A stretch of DNA of 64,000 nt from Fodinibacter sp963730365 (GTDB lineage: Bacteria > Actinomycetota > Actinomycetes > Actinomycetales > Dermatophilaceae). The position numbers and the translations under genes were made by a program. Shown here piece after piece: positions 7,735 to 15,845 of this stretch. The stretch is from positions 620,001-684,000 of the forward strand of contig CAVSRM010000008.1 of NCBI GenBank assembly GCA_963730365.1. Reading direction: 5' to 3'. The stretch's first letter is position 1. Every line of letters starts with the position of its first letter. The notes under the pieces were generated by a model. The model was not told the origin of the DNA, ran no database searches, and saw nothing but the letters and a program-made list of their open reading frames with translations.

Positions 7735-8457
7735 ATGGAGTGGGCCGAGGCAGCATGGGCACGCGCGCAGCCCTCGGCCGGAAGCGTCGACCTCTCGGGC
7801 CGCAACCTCACCGTCGTCCTCCTGCTGACCGGCCTCGCCGTCGCGGTGCCGCCGCTGTGGCGGATGCTGCGGATCCTCGTCACGCTCGTGCACGAGCTGG
7901 GGCACGCGGGCGTGGGCGTGCTCGTGGGTCGTCGGTTCACCGGCTTCGTGCTGCGCGGTGACATGTCGGGCCACGCGGTCACCGTCGGCCCGGCTCGCGG
8001 CGCGGGGCGGGTGGCGACGACCTGGGCGGGCTACCCCGCGCCGGCGGTCGTCGGGGCGGCAGTGTTGTGGCTGGCCGTGCAGGGGTGGGCGGCGCCGGTG
8101 CTGACCGGCATCCTCGTCGTCCTCGTCGCGGCAGCCCTGAGGGTGCGGTCCCTCCTCACCGCGCTGGTCGTGGCGCTGGTCGGCCTGGTGGCGGGGGCCC
8201 TGTGGTGGCAGCGGGACGAGACGCTCCAGGCTCAGGTCGTGCTGGGCGTCGGCCTGCTGCTCCTCGTGGGGTCCTGGCGCCACCTCGGCGCGGTCCTCCG
8301 CGCGCGCGGCGACGGCACGAGCGACCCGGCGGTGCTCGCCCGGCTGACCGCCGTGCCACGGGTGGTGTGGGACGCGACATTCGTGCTCGTCGGGGCGGGA
8401 GCCACCTGGCTCGTGGCGGTCACGCTGCTCGGTGCGGCGGGCGCCGTCACTCCCTGA
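7735..8457 (+). CDS. M50B-type membrane metallopeptidase homologue
   Basis: A 240-residue polytopic membrane protein with HELGHA near residues 53-58, the HExxH-type zinc motif of the M50 site-2 protease group. It matches the short actinobacterial M50B-like family, with about six hydrophobic segments and a central TWAGYPAP, a Gly-rich turn common in the family. Members are annotated as intramembrane peptidases, but few have tested substrates. No PDZ domain and no anti-sigma factor gene is nearby. The ATG is chosen because TACGGT lies seven bases upstream. Its 3' end overlaps the convergent IclR gene by 11 bases. Confidence 0.75.
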   Translation: MEWAEAAWARAQPSAGSVDLSGRNLTVVLLLTGLAVAVPPLWRMLRILVTLVHELGHAGVGVLVGRRFTGFVLRGDMSGHAVTVGPARGAGRVATTWAGYPAPAVVGAAVLWLAVQGWAAPVLTGILVVLVAAALRVRSLLTALVVALVGLVAGALWWQRDETLQAQVVLGVGLLLLVGSWRHLGAVLRARGDGTSDPAVLARLTAVPRVVWDATFVLVGAGATWLVAVTLLGAAGAVTP

Positions 8458-9370
8458 GTGCAGGAGATGCGTCCGGGGTGCTCGAGGGACCCGGGGGTCC
8501 CGACCGGTCGGGAGATCCGGGGCGTTCACCGGCGGGTGCCGGAGGGCCCGCGGAGGTCGGGGCGTCGGAGTGCGGGGCGTCGGAGTGCGGGCGGCGCTGG
8601 TGGAGGGCCCAGTCGGCACTGACGTCACCGGCCGCGCGCTGCAGGAGGGGGAGCAATTCCTCCAGCAAGCGCTCCCGAGAGGTCTCGGCAGCGTGCACGG
8701 TCACGTTCATGGCGGCTCGCACCTGCCCGTCACCGTCGCGCACCGGCACCGCCACCGAGCGCACCCCTGCCGCGAGCTCCTCGTCGGCCAGGGCCCATCC
8801 TCTGGCCCGCACCGCGGTGAGCTCATCGGCGAAGGCCGCGGGGTCGTGCACCACCCGGGGGGTGATGCCCGAGCGGCTCGGCTGGGCCAGCACGCCCGCC
8901 ACCTCCTCGCCGGGCAGCCCGGCCAGCAGGACCTTGCCCTGCGAGGTCACCGCTGCCGGGAAGCGGGTGCCCACCTCGACGCGCAGGGCGATGATCTTGG
9001 GCACCGAGACCCGGGCGACGTAGACGATGTCGGATCCGTCGAGCTGGGCCATCGAGGAGGACTCGCGGGTGCGGGCGACCAGGTCCTCCATCCTCGGCCG
9101 GGCGACCTCCCACAGGCCCAGCGACGACACGTAGGCGGTGCCCAGGGCCAGCACGCGGGGGGTCAGGGTGAAGACCCCCTCGTGAGCCCGGACGTAGCCG
9201 AGCTCGGTGAGCGTGAGCAACAGTCGCCGGGCAGTCGGGCGAGCGAGCCCGGTCGTCGCCGCCACCTCGCTCAGCGACAGCGCTGGACGCTCGCGCCCGA
9301 AGCAGGCGATGACGTCGAGCCCGCGCGCGAGGGCCTCGACGAAGTCCGGGCCCTGACCACGTCCGGCCAT
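8447..9370 (-). CDS. IclR family transcriptional regulator
   Basis: A 307-residue IclR-type regulator: winged helix-turn-helix in about residues 12-75 (SLSEVAATTGLARPTARRLL) followed by the effector-binding GAF-like domain (SVPKIIALRVEVGTRFPA, SQGKVLLAGLP). The last about 50 residues are a Pro/Ser/Asp-rich tail beyond the family's normal end. ATG at 9370 is preceded by GGAGGGA. It is most like the PcaR/PcaU group controlling protocatechuate and related aromatic pathways (family resemblance, not proven). It lies on the same strand just downstream of the amidohydrolase. The two GCGGAC-N4-GTCCGC palindromes in the divergent promoter region are its likely operators. Confidence 0.88.
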   Translation of the reverse strand: MAGRGQGPDFVEALARGLDVIACFGRERPALSLSEVAATTGLARPTARRLLLTLTELGYVRAHEGVFTLTPRVLALGTAYVSSLGLWEVARPRMEDLVARTRESSSMAQLDGSDIVYVARVSVPKIIALRVEVGTRFPAAVTSQGKVLLAGLPGEEVAGVLAQPSRSGITPRVVHDPAAFADELTAVRARGWALADEELAAGVRSVAVPVRDGDGQVRAAMNVTVHAAETSRERLLEELLPLLQRAAGDVSADWALHQRRPHSDAPHSDAPTSAGPPAPAGERPGSPDRSGPPGPSSTPDASPALRE

Positions 9371-9491
9371 CGGTGCTCCCTCCATCGTCCGCGGCCACCA
9401 CTACGTGCGGGCCGCACCCTACGCCGTGCGCCGGAGGCGCCGGGGACCCCGTCCGGCGGCGGCGGAGCGATGTCGCGCCGCCACCGGAGGC

Positions 9492-10973
9492 TCAGTCGTC
9501 CTCGCCGGCCCCCGGCTCGCCGAAGACCGTGCCGCGCGCCCGGGTCGTGTCGGTGCGGAACGCCGTGTACTGGTAGGGGTTGTCGAGCACCTTGCCGTCG
9601 TCCTCGGGCATGGCCGGGTTCATCCCGGCCGTCCAGGACTCCTCGCCCATCTCTGCCACGAGGTGGTCCACGGTGGACTCGGCCCGGCGGCGCAGGTCGG
9701 CGAGGTCGCAGCCGACGAGCGCGCCGTCGTGCTTGACGACCCTGCCGTCGACGAGCACGGTGTGCACGTCCCCGCGCTGCGCCTGGAACGCCACGTGGCC
9801 GTAGGGGTTGAGCAGGGGGAAGGACACCGGCGAACGGTCGTTCTTGATGAGGACGACGTCGGCCTTCGCCCCGGGAACGAGGCGGCCGATCTCGTCACGG
9901 CCGAGGGCCCGCGCTCCGCCGCGGGTCGCCCAGTCGACGACCTGCTCGGCTCGCAGGTGCACGTTGGTGACCGTGTCACCGGCCGCGTGGGCCTCGAGGT
10001 GCTCGCGCGAGCGGTCCGCGCCCAGCGTGGTGCGCATCGCCGAGAAGAGGTCGCTGCTCCACCAGACGCTGGTGTCCATCGACAGCGACACGGGGATGTC
10101 GTGGCGCCGCAGCTGCCACGTGGGTGGGTAGCCCTGCCCCGCGCTCTGCTCGGACTCCGTCGACACCGAGGCCGTGCCGCCCGTGGCGGCGATGCGGTGG
10201 TAGGAGTCGGTCGAGAGGGTCGCGGCGTGCACGTAGACGCTCCGCTCGTCCATGAAGCCGTGTTCGTGCATGAGCCGGATGCCGTCGTCGTTGGTCGCGC
10301 CCCACACGCCGGCGTGCGTCGTGACCGGCAGGTCGAGGTCGCGCGCCACCTCGAACGCGGGGCGCTCCGGGAACTCGGGGTCACCGGTGACGTCGAAGGC
10401 GAGCTGCCAGCCGTAGAGGTCACCGCGCCGCCGCTCGAGGAACGAGCGCACGGCGGGGTCCGCGGTCCACTCCCACGGCCCGGCCTGGATGTTGCCGTAG
10501 GCGAGCACGAACCGCCCGGGCACCGCCTGGAGGGCATCGACGGCCGCCTCGGCGTGGTCCACGGACTGCAGTCCGTGCGACCAGTCCACCGTCGTCGTCA
10601 CGCCGGCCTCGAGGGCATCCCAGGCGGAGAGGAGGTTGCCGGTGTGCACGTCCTCGGGCCGGAACTGCCGACCGTGCTCGAGGTAGTACCAGACGAAGTA
10701 CTGGGTGAGCGTCCAGTCGGCGCCGTAGCCGCGCATCGCGGTCTGCCACATGTGCCGGTGGGTGTCGACCATGCCGGGCATGACGATGCCGCCCGACGCG
10801 TCGACCTCGAGCGCGCCCTCGGGGGCGGTGAGACCGTGCCCCACCTCGGCCACGCGGTCACCGACGACGAGGACGTCGCCGCCGCTCAGCACACTGTGGT
10901 CATCGTCCATCGTGAGCACCGTCGCGCCCCGGAACAGCACCGGTCGCCCGTCGGCCACTTCGTCGTGAGCCAT
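9492..10973 (-). CDS. Amidohydrolase family protein (AtzA/TrzA-like)
   Basis: A 493-residue metal-dependent hydrolase of the amidohydrolase superfamily, close to the chlorohydrolase/aminohydrolase group that includes AtzA, TrzA and guanine-type deaminases. The N-terminal beta-sandwich leads into the metal motif VDTHRHMWQ. Later metal ligands are THAGVWG and YVHAA, and the Asp of LSMDTSVWW. The C-terminal sandwich ends with PGAKADVVLIKND. These enzymes hydrolyse C-N or C-Cl bonds on aromatic or heterocyclic rings. Divergent transcription with the CoA-transferase/ring-cleavage genes and a shared operator suggest it prepares a substrate for that pathway (inference). Substrate unknown. Confidence 0.85.
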   Translation of the reverse strand: MAHDEVADGRPVLFRGATVLTMDDDHSVLSGGDVLVVGDRVAEVGHGLTAPEGALEVDASGGIVMPGMVDTHRHMWQTAMRGYGADWTLTQYFVWYYLEHGRQFRPEDVHTGNLLSAWDALEAGVTTTVDWSHGLQSVDHAEAAVDALQAVPGRFVLAYGNIQAGPWEWTADPAVRSFLERRRGDLYGWQLAFDVTGDPEFPERPAFEVARDLDLPVTTHAGVWGATNDDGIRLMHEHGFMDERSVYVHAATLSTDSYHRIAATGGTASVSTESEQSAGQGYPPTWQLRRHDIPVSLSMDTSVWWSSDLFSAMRTTLGADRSREHLEAHAAGDTVTNVHLRAEQVVDWATRGGARALGRDEIGRLVPGAKADVVLIKNDRSPVSFPLLNPYGHVAFQAQRGDVHTVLVDGRVVKHDGALVGCDLADLRRRAESTVDHLVAEMGEESWTAGMNPAMPEDDGKVLDNPYQYTAFRTDTTRARGTVFGEPGAGEDD

Positions 10974-10995
10974 GCCCTCGTCCTTCCGAGATATC

Positions 10996-11011
10996 GCGGA
11001 CGCTTGTCCGC
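10996..11011. promoter_or_regulatory. 16-bp palindrome, putative IclR operator 1
   Basis: GCGGAC-GCTT-GTCCGC, perfect six-base arms. It lies 23 bases upstream of the amidohydrolase start and matches the second copy at 11149-11164 in both arms and spacing. Confidence 0.65.
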
Positions 11012-11038
11012 TTGGCGGCGCCGCTCGCCGCAGTCCTC

Positions 11039-11068
11039 ACTGTCCGCGCCACCGTCGCGGTCTGTCAA
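11039..11068 (-). promoter_or_regulatory. Possible promoter of the amidohydrolase gene
   Basis: On the minus strand TTGACA (11068-11063) is followed after 18 bases by GACAGT (11044-11039). The -10 match is weak (A2, A4 and T6 only). Operator 1 would then lie downstream of the start point, a typical repressor position. Confidence 0.35.
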
Positions 11069-11104
11069 GGGCTCGTCGCGGTCCAATCTCCCCAGTTCTC
11101 ACCC

Positions 11105-11134
11105 TTGACATCGTCAGTGGGCGCCGGGGAGACT
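11105..11134 (+). promoter_or_regulatory. Possible promoter of the CoA-transferase operon
   Basis: TTGACA at 11105-11110 is followed after 18 bases by GAGACT at 11129-11134. The arrangement mirrors the opposing promoter. Operator 2 starts about 15 bases downstream. Confidence 0.38.
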
Positions 11135-11148
11135 CGACGAATCGTCGT

Positions 11149-11164
11149 GCGGACACCTGTCCGC
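11149..11164. promoter_or_regulatory. 16-bp palindrome, putative IclR operator 2
   Basis: GCGGAC-ACCT-GTCCGC, identical in arms and spacing to operator 1, 31 bases before the GTG of the CoA-transferase gene. Confidence 0.65.
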
Positions 11165-11195
11165 GACTACCTGGGTCACGAGAAGGGAGCAGGCG

Positions 11196-12383
11196 GTGAC
11201 AGCGAACTCCGGCCCCCTGTCCGGCATCCTCGTCGCGGACTTCTCCCGGATCCTCGCGGGCCCCTACGCGACGATGCTCCTGGCTGACCTGGGTGCCGAG
11301 GTCGTCAAGGTGGAGTCTCCCGCCGGCGACGACACCCGCACCTGGAGCCCGCCGGTGCGCGAGGGTGTGTCCACGTACTACCTCGGGGTCAACCGCAACA
11401 AGCGCTCGGTCGCGCTCGACCTCAAGGACGACACCGACGTCGTGGCCGCTCGCGAGCTCGCCCGACGCGCCGACGTCCTCGTCGAGAACTTCAAGCCCGG
11501 GGGCCTGGCCCGCTTCGGGTTGGACCACGCGACCGTCAGCGCCACGAACCCGGGCATCGTCTACGCCTCGATCAGCGGCTTCGGCAGCGGCCCCGGCGGC
11601 AGGGACCTCCCCGGCTACGACCTCATGGTCCAGGCGATCTCCGGGCTGATGAGCCTCACCGGCGCACCCGACGGCCCGCCCTACCGCGCCGGCATCTCCG
11701 TCTTCGACGTCATGGCCGGTCTGCACGCGACGATCGGGGTGCTCGCCGCGCTCAACGCCCGCCACGAGACCGGCCGCGGCCAGCACGTCGAGGTCAACCT
11801 CCTCTCCTCCGCCCTCTCGGGTCTGGTCAACCAGTCGAGCGCCTTCGTCGCCGGTGGGGTCGTCCCCACCCGGATGGGCAACAGCCACCCCAGCCTCTTC
11901 CCCTACGAACCACTGCCGTGCGCCGACGGCGAGCTCATCATCACCGCCGGCAACAACGGGCAGTTCCGCCGGCTCGTCGAGGTGCTCGGCGTCCCCGAGC
12001 TGGCCGACGACCCGCGCTTCCGCGGCAACGAGGACCGCACCGCGCACCGCGACGAGCTGCGACCGCTGCTCGTGGAGCGGCTCGGCACTCGCACGACCAT
12101 GCAGTGGTTCGCCGACATCACGGCGGCCGGTGTGCCCTGCGGGCCGATCAACACGGTGGAGGGTGGCGTGGAGTTCGCGGAGTCGGTGGGCCTGGACCCC
12201 GTGGTCCTCGTCGGTGAGGGAGACGCCGCCGTGCCGTCGGTGCGCCACCCGATCCGCCTGTCCGAGACGCCGCCCGACTACCGCCTGCCACCCCCGTCCC
12301 TCGACGAGCACGGCGAGGAGATCCGCCGCTGGCTGGCCGGCCCCGCCGAGGACGCACCCACCGGCGAGGAGCACCCCGCATGA
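11196..12383 (+). CDS. CaiB/BaiF family CoA-transferase
   Basis: A 395-residue class III (formyl-CoA transferase family) CoA-transferase. It begins GILVADFSRILAGPYATMLL with the usual LGAEVVKVE and GDDTR, then VNRNKRSVALDLK. The catalytic aspartate is expected in the segment PGYDLMVQA. These enzymes move CoA from a donor thioester such as succinyl-CoA to an organic acid. The start is GTG with AAGGGA upstream. Its stop overlaps the next gene's ATG (ATGA), so it is translationally coupled to the citryl-CoA-lyase-like enzyme. The obvious reading is that it makes the CoA ester the next enzyme cleaves. Acid substrate unknown. Confidence 0.88.
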   Translation: MTANSGPLSGILVADFSRILAGPYATMLLADLGAEVVKVESPAGDDTRTWSPPVREGVSTYYLGVNRNKRSVALDLKDDTDVVAARELARRADVLVENFKPGGLARFGLDHATVSATNPGIVYASISGFGSGPGGRDLPGYDLMVQAISGLMSLTGAPDGPPYRAGISVFDVMAGLHATIGVLAALNARHETGRGQHVEVNLLSSALSGLVNQSSAFVAGGVVPTRMGNSHPSLFPYEPLPCADGELIITAGNNGQFRRLVEVLGVPELADDPRFRGNEDRTAHRDELRPLLVERLGTRTTMQWFADITAAGVPCGPINTVEGGVEFAESVGLDPVVLVGEGDAAVPSVRHPIRLSETPPDYRLPPPSLDEHGEEIRRWLAGPAEDAPTGEEHPA

Positions 12384-13165
12384 CGACCTTCCCGACCTCC
12401 CTCGGCACCTCTACCCCCGACGAGATCCGGTTGCTGGGGCAGGACCTCACCGCCGACCTCATGGGCAAGGTCGGCTTCGGGGAGCTCGCCTTCTGGCTGG
12501 TGGCGATGCGCCGGCCCAGCCCGTCGGAGACCCGCGTCTTCGAGGCGGTCCTCGTGGCGCTGGCCGACCACGGGTTCACCCCCACCGCCATCGCGGCCAG
12601 GCTCACCTACCTCTCCGCGCCCGACTCGCTGCAGGGCGCCCTCGCCGCGGGCCTCCTGGGCGGAGGGTCACGCTTTCTCGGGGTCACCGAGGACTGCGGA
12701 GCCTTCCTCGACGCCGTCATCGTCGACCTCGGTGAGGACCTGCCGGCGACCGACGAGCAGTGGGATGCCGTCGCGCTCGAGGCCGTTCGTCGCACCAAGG
12801 ACGCCGGTCGCCTCGTCCCGGGGCTGGGCCACCCGGTGCACAAGGACGGCGACCCGCGCACACCGGTCCTCATCGGCATCGCCGAGGAGGAGGGCCTTCG
12901 TGGCCCGCACCTGCGCCTGTTCGAGGCCGTCGGCCGCGTGCACGAGCAGGTCCTCGGGAGGCGTCTGCCGCTCAACGGAGCAGGTGTGTGCGGTGCCGCC
13001 CTGGCCGACCTGGGCCTGCCTGTCGAGATGCTCCGGGGCTTCGCCCTGCTCGCCCGCGCCGCGGGCCTGCTCGGCCAGATCGCCGAGGAACGACGGCGCC
13101 CCATCGGCATGGACGCCTACCTCATGGTCGACCGCAACGCGCAGTACGTCGACCCGCAGTCCTGA
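12380..13165 (+). CDS. Citryl-CoA lyase (citrate synthase fold)
   Basis: A 261-residue protein of the citrate synthase superfamily, in the short form annotated as citryl-CoA lyase. The signature GLGHPVHKDGDPRTPVL carries the substrate-binding His and the DPR motif. GMDAYLMV near the end is the usual final strand. Full citrate synthases are about 370-430 residues; this has only the catalytic core. The known reaction class is cleavage of a 3-hydroxy-3-carboxyacyl-CoA to oxaloacetate (or another 2-oxoacid) and an acyl-CoA. It overlaps the CoA-transferase by four bases and is followed 17 bases later by the dioxygenase genes, so it probably works on a ring-cleavage product (inference). Confidence 0.82.
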   Translation: MTTFPTSLGTSTPDEIRLLGQDLTADLMGKVGFGELAFWLVAMRRPSPSETRVFEAVLVALADHGFTPTAIAARLTYLSAPDSLQGALAAGLLGGGSRFLGVTEDCGAFLDAVIVDLGEDLPATDEQWDAVALEAVRRTKDAGRLVPGLGHPVHKDGDPRTPVLIGIAEEEGLRGPHLRLFEAVGRVHEQVLGRRLPLNGAGVCGAALADLGLPVEMLRGFALLARAAGLLGQIAEERRRPIGMDAYLMVDRNAQYVDPQS

Positions 13166-13182
13166 ACCGGAAGGAGAGTCCC

Positions 13183-14046
13183 ATGGCGCAGGTCGTCGCC
13201 GTCATCGCCTCGACGCACCACCCGTTCTACTACCGCGCGAGCACCTCTGTCGGAGAGGAGCGCCCGCCCTTTGCCGATGAGTGGGTCGCGAAGATCGAGC
13301 GCTTCCGAGAGACGTTGACCCGGGCCCGCGCGGATGTGCTCGTCATGGTGGGCAGCGACCACTTCCACCAGCTGTGGCTCGACAACATGCCCCAGTTCCT
13401 CGTGGGCAAGGCGCCGACCTACGACGCCAACTGGTACAACGAGGAACGCGAGTTCGGGCTCCCCCGCTTCCGGCTCGACGGTCACGAGGAGCTCTCGTCA
13501 CACATCCTGCGGGGCGGCCTCGACTCGGGCTTCGACCTGGCCTTCAGCAACGAGCTGCGCATCGACCACTCGATCACGTGCCCGATCATCACGCTGCGCC
13601 CCGAGGCGGACCTGCCCATCGTGCCGATCTACACGAACATCTTCGCGCCGCCCCTGCCCCAGCCGAAGCGCTTCGTCGACCTCGGCCGCTCGATCCGGGA
13701 GCTGGTGGAGTCGTGGCCGAGCGACCAGCGAGTCGCCATCATCGGCACGGGCCACCTCTCCCTCGAGCTCGGCGGGCCGCGACAGTTCGGCCCGCACGGA
13801 CCCGACCCGGAGTTCGACCACCGGGCCGTGGAGTGGATCGCGAACGGCGACCTCGACGGCTGCCTGCGCGAGGTGACCCTCGACAGCCTGCACCTGCCCG
13901 GCAACGCGACGCACGGGTTCATGGACTTCATGCTGATGATGGGCGTCGCGGGTGAGAACGCCAGGGCCGACCACGTCGACACGCTGGACCTGTTCCACAC
14001 GATGGAGGCCTACTTCACCTGGTACCCGAACGGAGCGCCGGCATGA
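13183..14046 (+). CDS. Class III extradiol ring-cleavage dioxygenase, LigB-type subunit
   Basis: A 287-residue non-haem Fe(II) dioxygenase catalytic subunit of the LigB/protocatechuate 4,5-dioxygenase type. The N-terminal STHHPF provides His12, and SDHFHQL provides the second histidine pair near residues 60-62. GTGHLSLELGG later corresponds to the conserved catalytic His region. It should open a catecholic ring next to one hydroxyl, using O2. AAGGAGA at 13171 precedes the ATG. Its stop overlaps the start of the small subunit. The distance from well-known LigB, DesB or gallate dioxygenases cannot be judged by eye, so the ring substrate is open (protocatechuate- or gallate-like is a guess). Confidence 0.85.
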   Translation: MAQVVAVIASTHHPFYYRASTSVGEERPPFADEWVAKIERFRETLTRARADVLVMVGSDHFHQLWLDNMPQFLVGKAPTYDANWYNEEREFGLPRFRLDGHEELSSHILRGGLDSGFDLAFSNELRIDHSITCPIITLRPEADLPIVPIYTNIFAPPLPQPKRFVDLGRSIRELVESWPSDQRVAIIGTGHLSLELGGPRQFGPHGPDPEFDHRAVEWIANGDLDGCLREVTLDSLHLPGNATHGFMDFMLMMGVAGENARADHVDTLDLFHTMEAYFTWYPNGAPA

Positions 14047-14405
14047 GCAAGTACCTGCTGAACAAGTTCCTCTTCACGGTCGACCGGGACCCCGATCTCG
14101 TGGAGCGCTACCGCGACGACCCGGCCGCCCTCGTCGCGTGGTGGGAGCAGACGCAGGCCAACCGCATCCTCAACGTCATCGACGCCGAAGCCAGCACGTG
14201 GCTCGCGTTCACCGACGAGGAGCGAGCAGCCCTGGTGGCCCACGACCACGTCGCGCTCTTCGAGATGGGTGCGCACCCGTTCCTCACCCTCACCCTGTTC
14301 ATCGCGATGTTCGAGCGCGACCACCCCGAGCCGCTGTCCTACCAGAAGGGCTACGGCGCGGCCCTGGCGCACCTGTCGCTGCCCTACCCCGACATCGCCA
14401 CCTGA
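14043..14405 (+). CDS. Extradiol dioxygenase small subunit, LigA-type
   Basis: A 120-residue helical protein of the LigA (protocatechuate 4,5-dioxygenase alpha) family. In LigAB enzymes this subunit closes the active site over the LigB subunit. Conserved features are an N-terminal KYLLNKFLF segment, ERYRDDP, the helix LTDEERAAL-like stretch (FTDEERAALVAHD) and MGAHPFLTL. It overlaps LigB's stop in ATGA, so the two are made in equal amounts. It is the last gene of the coupled set; the next gene has its own promoter hexamer. Confidence 0.82.
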   Translation: MSKYLLNKFLFTVDRDPDLVERYRDDPAALVAWWEQTQANRILNVIDAEASTWLAFTDEERAALVAHDHVALFEMGAHPFLTLTLFIAMFERDHPEPLSYQKGYGAALAHLSLPYPDIAT

Positions 14406-14426
14406 CGCCGCCGAGCGGGCCGCGAC

Positions 14427-14432
14427 TAGCGT
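14427..14432 (+). promoter_or_regulatory. -10 hexamer TAGCGT, leaderless promoter
   Basis: TAGCGT ends six bases before the ATG of the DUF4177 gene with no ribosome-binding site; it separates this gene from the upstream ring-cleavage operon. Confidence 0.5.
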
Positions 14433-14438
14433 GGCCCC

Positions 14439-14639
14439 ATGACATACGAGTACAAGGTCGTCGAGGTCCGCGAGAACCTCTGGGGCGGCAAGATGTCCGG
14501 CAAGCGACTCGAGGAGATCCTCAACGAGTACGCGGTGCAGGGTTGGCGCAGGGTCGACATGACCCCAGGTGACGTCAAGGGTCGCGTCGGCCCGGGCAGC
14601 ACCGAGGGTGTGCTCATCACCTTCGAGCGCCAGGTCTGA
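14439..14639 (+). CDS. DUF4177 domain protein
   Basis: A 66-residue protein matching DUF4177: YEYKVVEVRENL, then the helix LEEILNEYAVQGWRRVDM and a final strand VLITFERQV. The pattern, a short strand-helix-strand fold with the GW motif, is typical. Function unknown. It is transcribed from its own leaderless promoter, so its position behind the dioxygenase genes need not be meaningful. Confidence 0.8.
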   Translation: MTYEYKVVEVRENLWGGKMSGKRLEEILNEYAVQGWRRVDMTPGDVKGRVGPGSTEGVLITFERQV

Positions 14640-14656
14640 CCCGCTCGGCTCCGGGC

Positions 14657-14662
14657 TAGGGT
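14657..14662 (+). promoter_or_regulatory. -10 hexamer TAGGGT, leaderless promoter
   Basis: TAGGGT ends six bases before the ATG at 14669, inside a 29-base gap; no ribosome-binding site. Confidence 0.5.
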
Positions 14663-14668
14663 CAATTC

Positions 14669-15697
14669 ATGCGATACAGACTCCTCGGCCACAGCGGGTG
14701 CGCGGTGTCCGAACTGTGCCTCGGCACGATGACGTTCGGGGCCGAGACCGACGAGGTCGGCTCGCACGAACAGCTGGACGTGTTCGTCGAGGCGGGTGGC
14801 ACGCTCGTCGACACCGCGGACGTGTACTCCGCGGGGGTGTCCGAGGAGATCATCGGGCGATGGCTGAGCGCGCGACCGAGAGACGTGACCGAGCGTGTCG
14901 TCACTGCGACCAAGGGCAGGTTCGCCACGGATCCGGGCCCCAACGGGAACGGCCTGTCGGCTCGCCACCTGACCCGCGCCCTCGACGCCTCCCTGCGCCG
15001 GCTCGGGGTCGACGTCATCGACCTGTACCAGGTCCATTCCTACGACCCGTACACGCCGATGGAGGAGACGCTCCGCACCCTCGACGGTTTCGTGCAGGCC
15101 GGGAAGATCCGGTACTACGGCCTGTCGAACTTCACGGGGTGGCAGCTGACCAAGGCGGTGCTGACCGCCCGTGCGCTCGGTCTGCGTGAACCGGTGACGC
15201 TGCAGCCCCAGTACAGCCTCATCGTCCGCGAGATCGAGTGGGAGGTCGTGCCGGCGGCGATCGACGCCGGCATGGGACTGCTGCCCTGGAGCCCCCTCGG
15301 GGGCGGCTGGCTCTCGGGCAAGTACCGGCGCGACCAGCGGCCCACCGGCGACACGCGGCTCGGTGAGGACCCCGGCCGCGGGATGGAGGCGTACGACCGG
15401 CGTGGGAGCGACCGCACGTGGCAGGTGATCGACGCGGTGACCGAGGTCGCCGAGACCAGCGGGCGCTCCATGGCCGAGGTCGCGCTCGCCTGGGTCAACA
15501 ACCGCCCCGCCGTCGTGTCGACCATCATCGGCGCCCGAACGACCGAGCAGCTGCGGTCCAACCTGGGGGCCGCGGGGCTCGAGCTGTCGGCTGAGGAGTG
15601 CGCCGTGCTCGACGAGGCGAGTGACCTCGACGCCAGCGACTACCCGTACGGCGAGCTGGGGGTGCAGCAGCGAAGCCGCAACCTGGCCGGCGGATGA
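14669..15697 (+). CDS. Aldo/keto reductase
   Basis: A 342-residue aldo/keto reductase with the catalytic tetrad visible: Asp and Tyr in VDTADVYSAG, Lys in ATKGRF and His in QVHSYDPY. The C-terminal half has the NADP(H)-binding segment IIGARTTEQL. Length fits the YghZ/AKR-like bacterial group that reduces aldehydes and ketones in the cytoplasm. No pathway partner is adjacent. Leaderless start after TAGGGT. The substrate cannot be read from sequence. Confidence 0.9.
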   Translation: MRYRLLGHSGCAVSELCLGTMTFGAETDEVGSHEQLDVFVEAGGTLVDTADVYSAGVSEEIIGRWLSARPRDVTERVVTATKGRFATDPGPNGNGLSARHLTRALDASLRRLGVDVIDLYQVHSYDPYTPMEETLRTLDGFVQAGKIRYYGLSNFTGWQLTKAVLTARALGLREPVTLQPQYSLIVREIEWEVVPAAIDAGMGLLPWSPLGGGWLSGKYRRDQRPTGDTRLGEDPGRGMEAYDRRGSDRTWQVIDAVTEVAETSGRSMAEVALAWVNNRPAVVSTIIGARTTEQLRSNLGAAGLELSAEECAVLDEASDLDASDYPYGELGVQQRSRNLAGG

Positions 15698-15724
15698 CCG
15701 CTCACTTCCGGTCGACGCCTGGGA

Positions 15725-15739
15725 CGGGGCATTGCCCCG
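15725..15739 (+). terminator. Short hairpin after the aldo/keto reductase
   Basis: CGGGGC-ATT-GCCCCG, a six-base stem 28 bases after the stop codon. There is no T tract, which is usual in high-GC actinobacteria. Confidence 0.4.
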
Positions 15740-15845
15740 CTCGGCTGTCGGGTGTCGGTCCTGGGCTCGGGATCATGGCTGACTGGGGACACATCACGAG
15801 CGCGGTGCCGCTCGCACTTGCTGCCGGAGGCCGCCGCGTCCGTGG

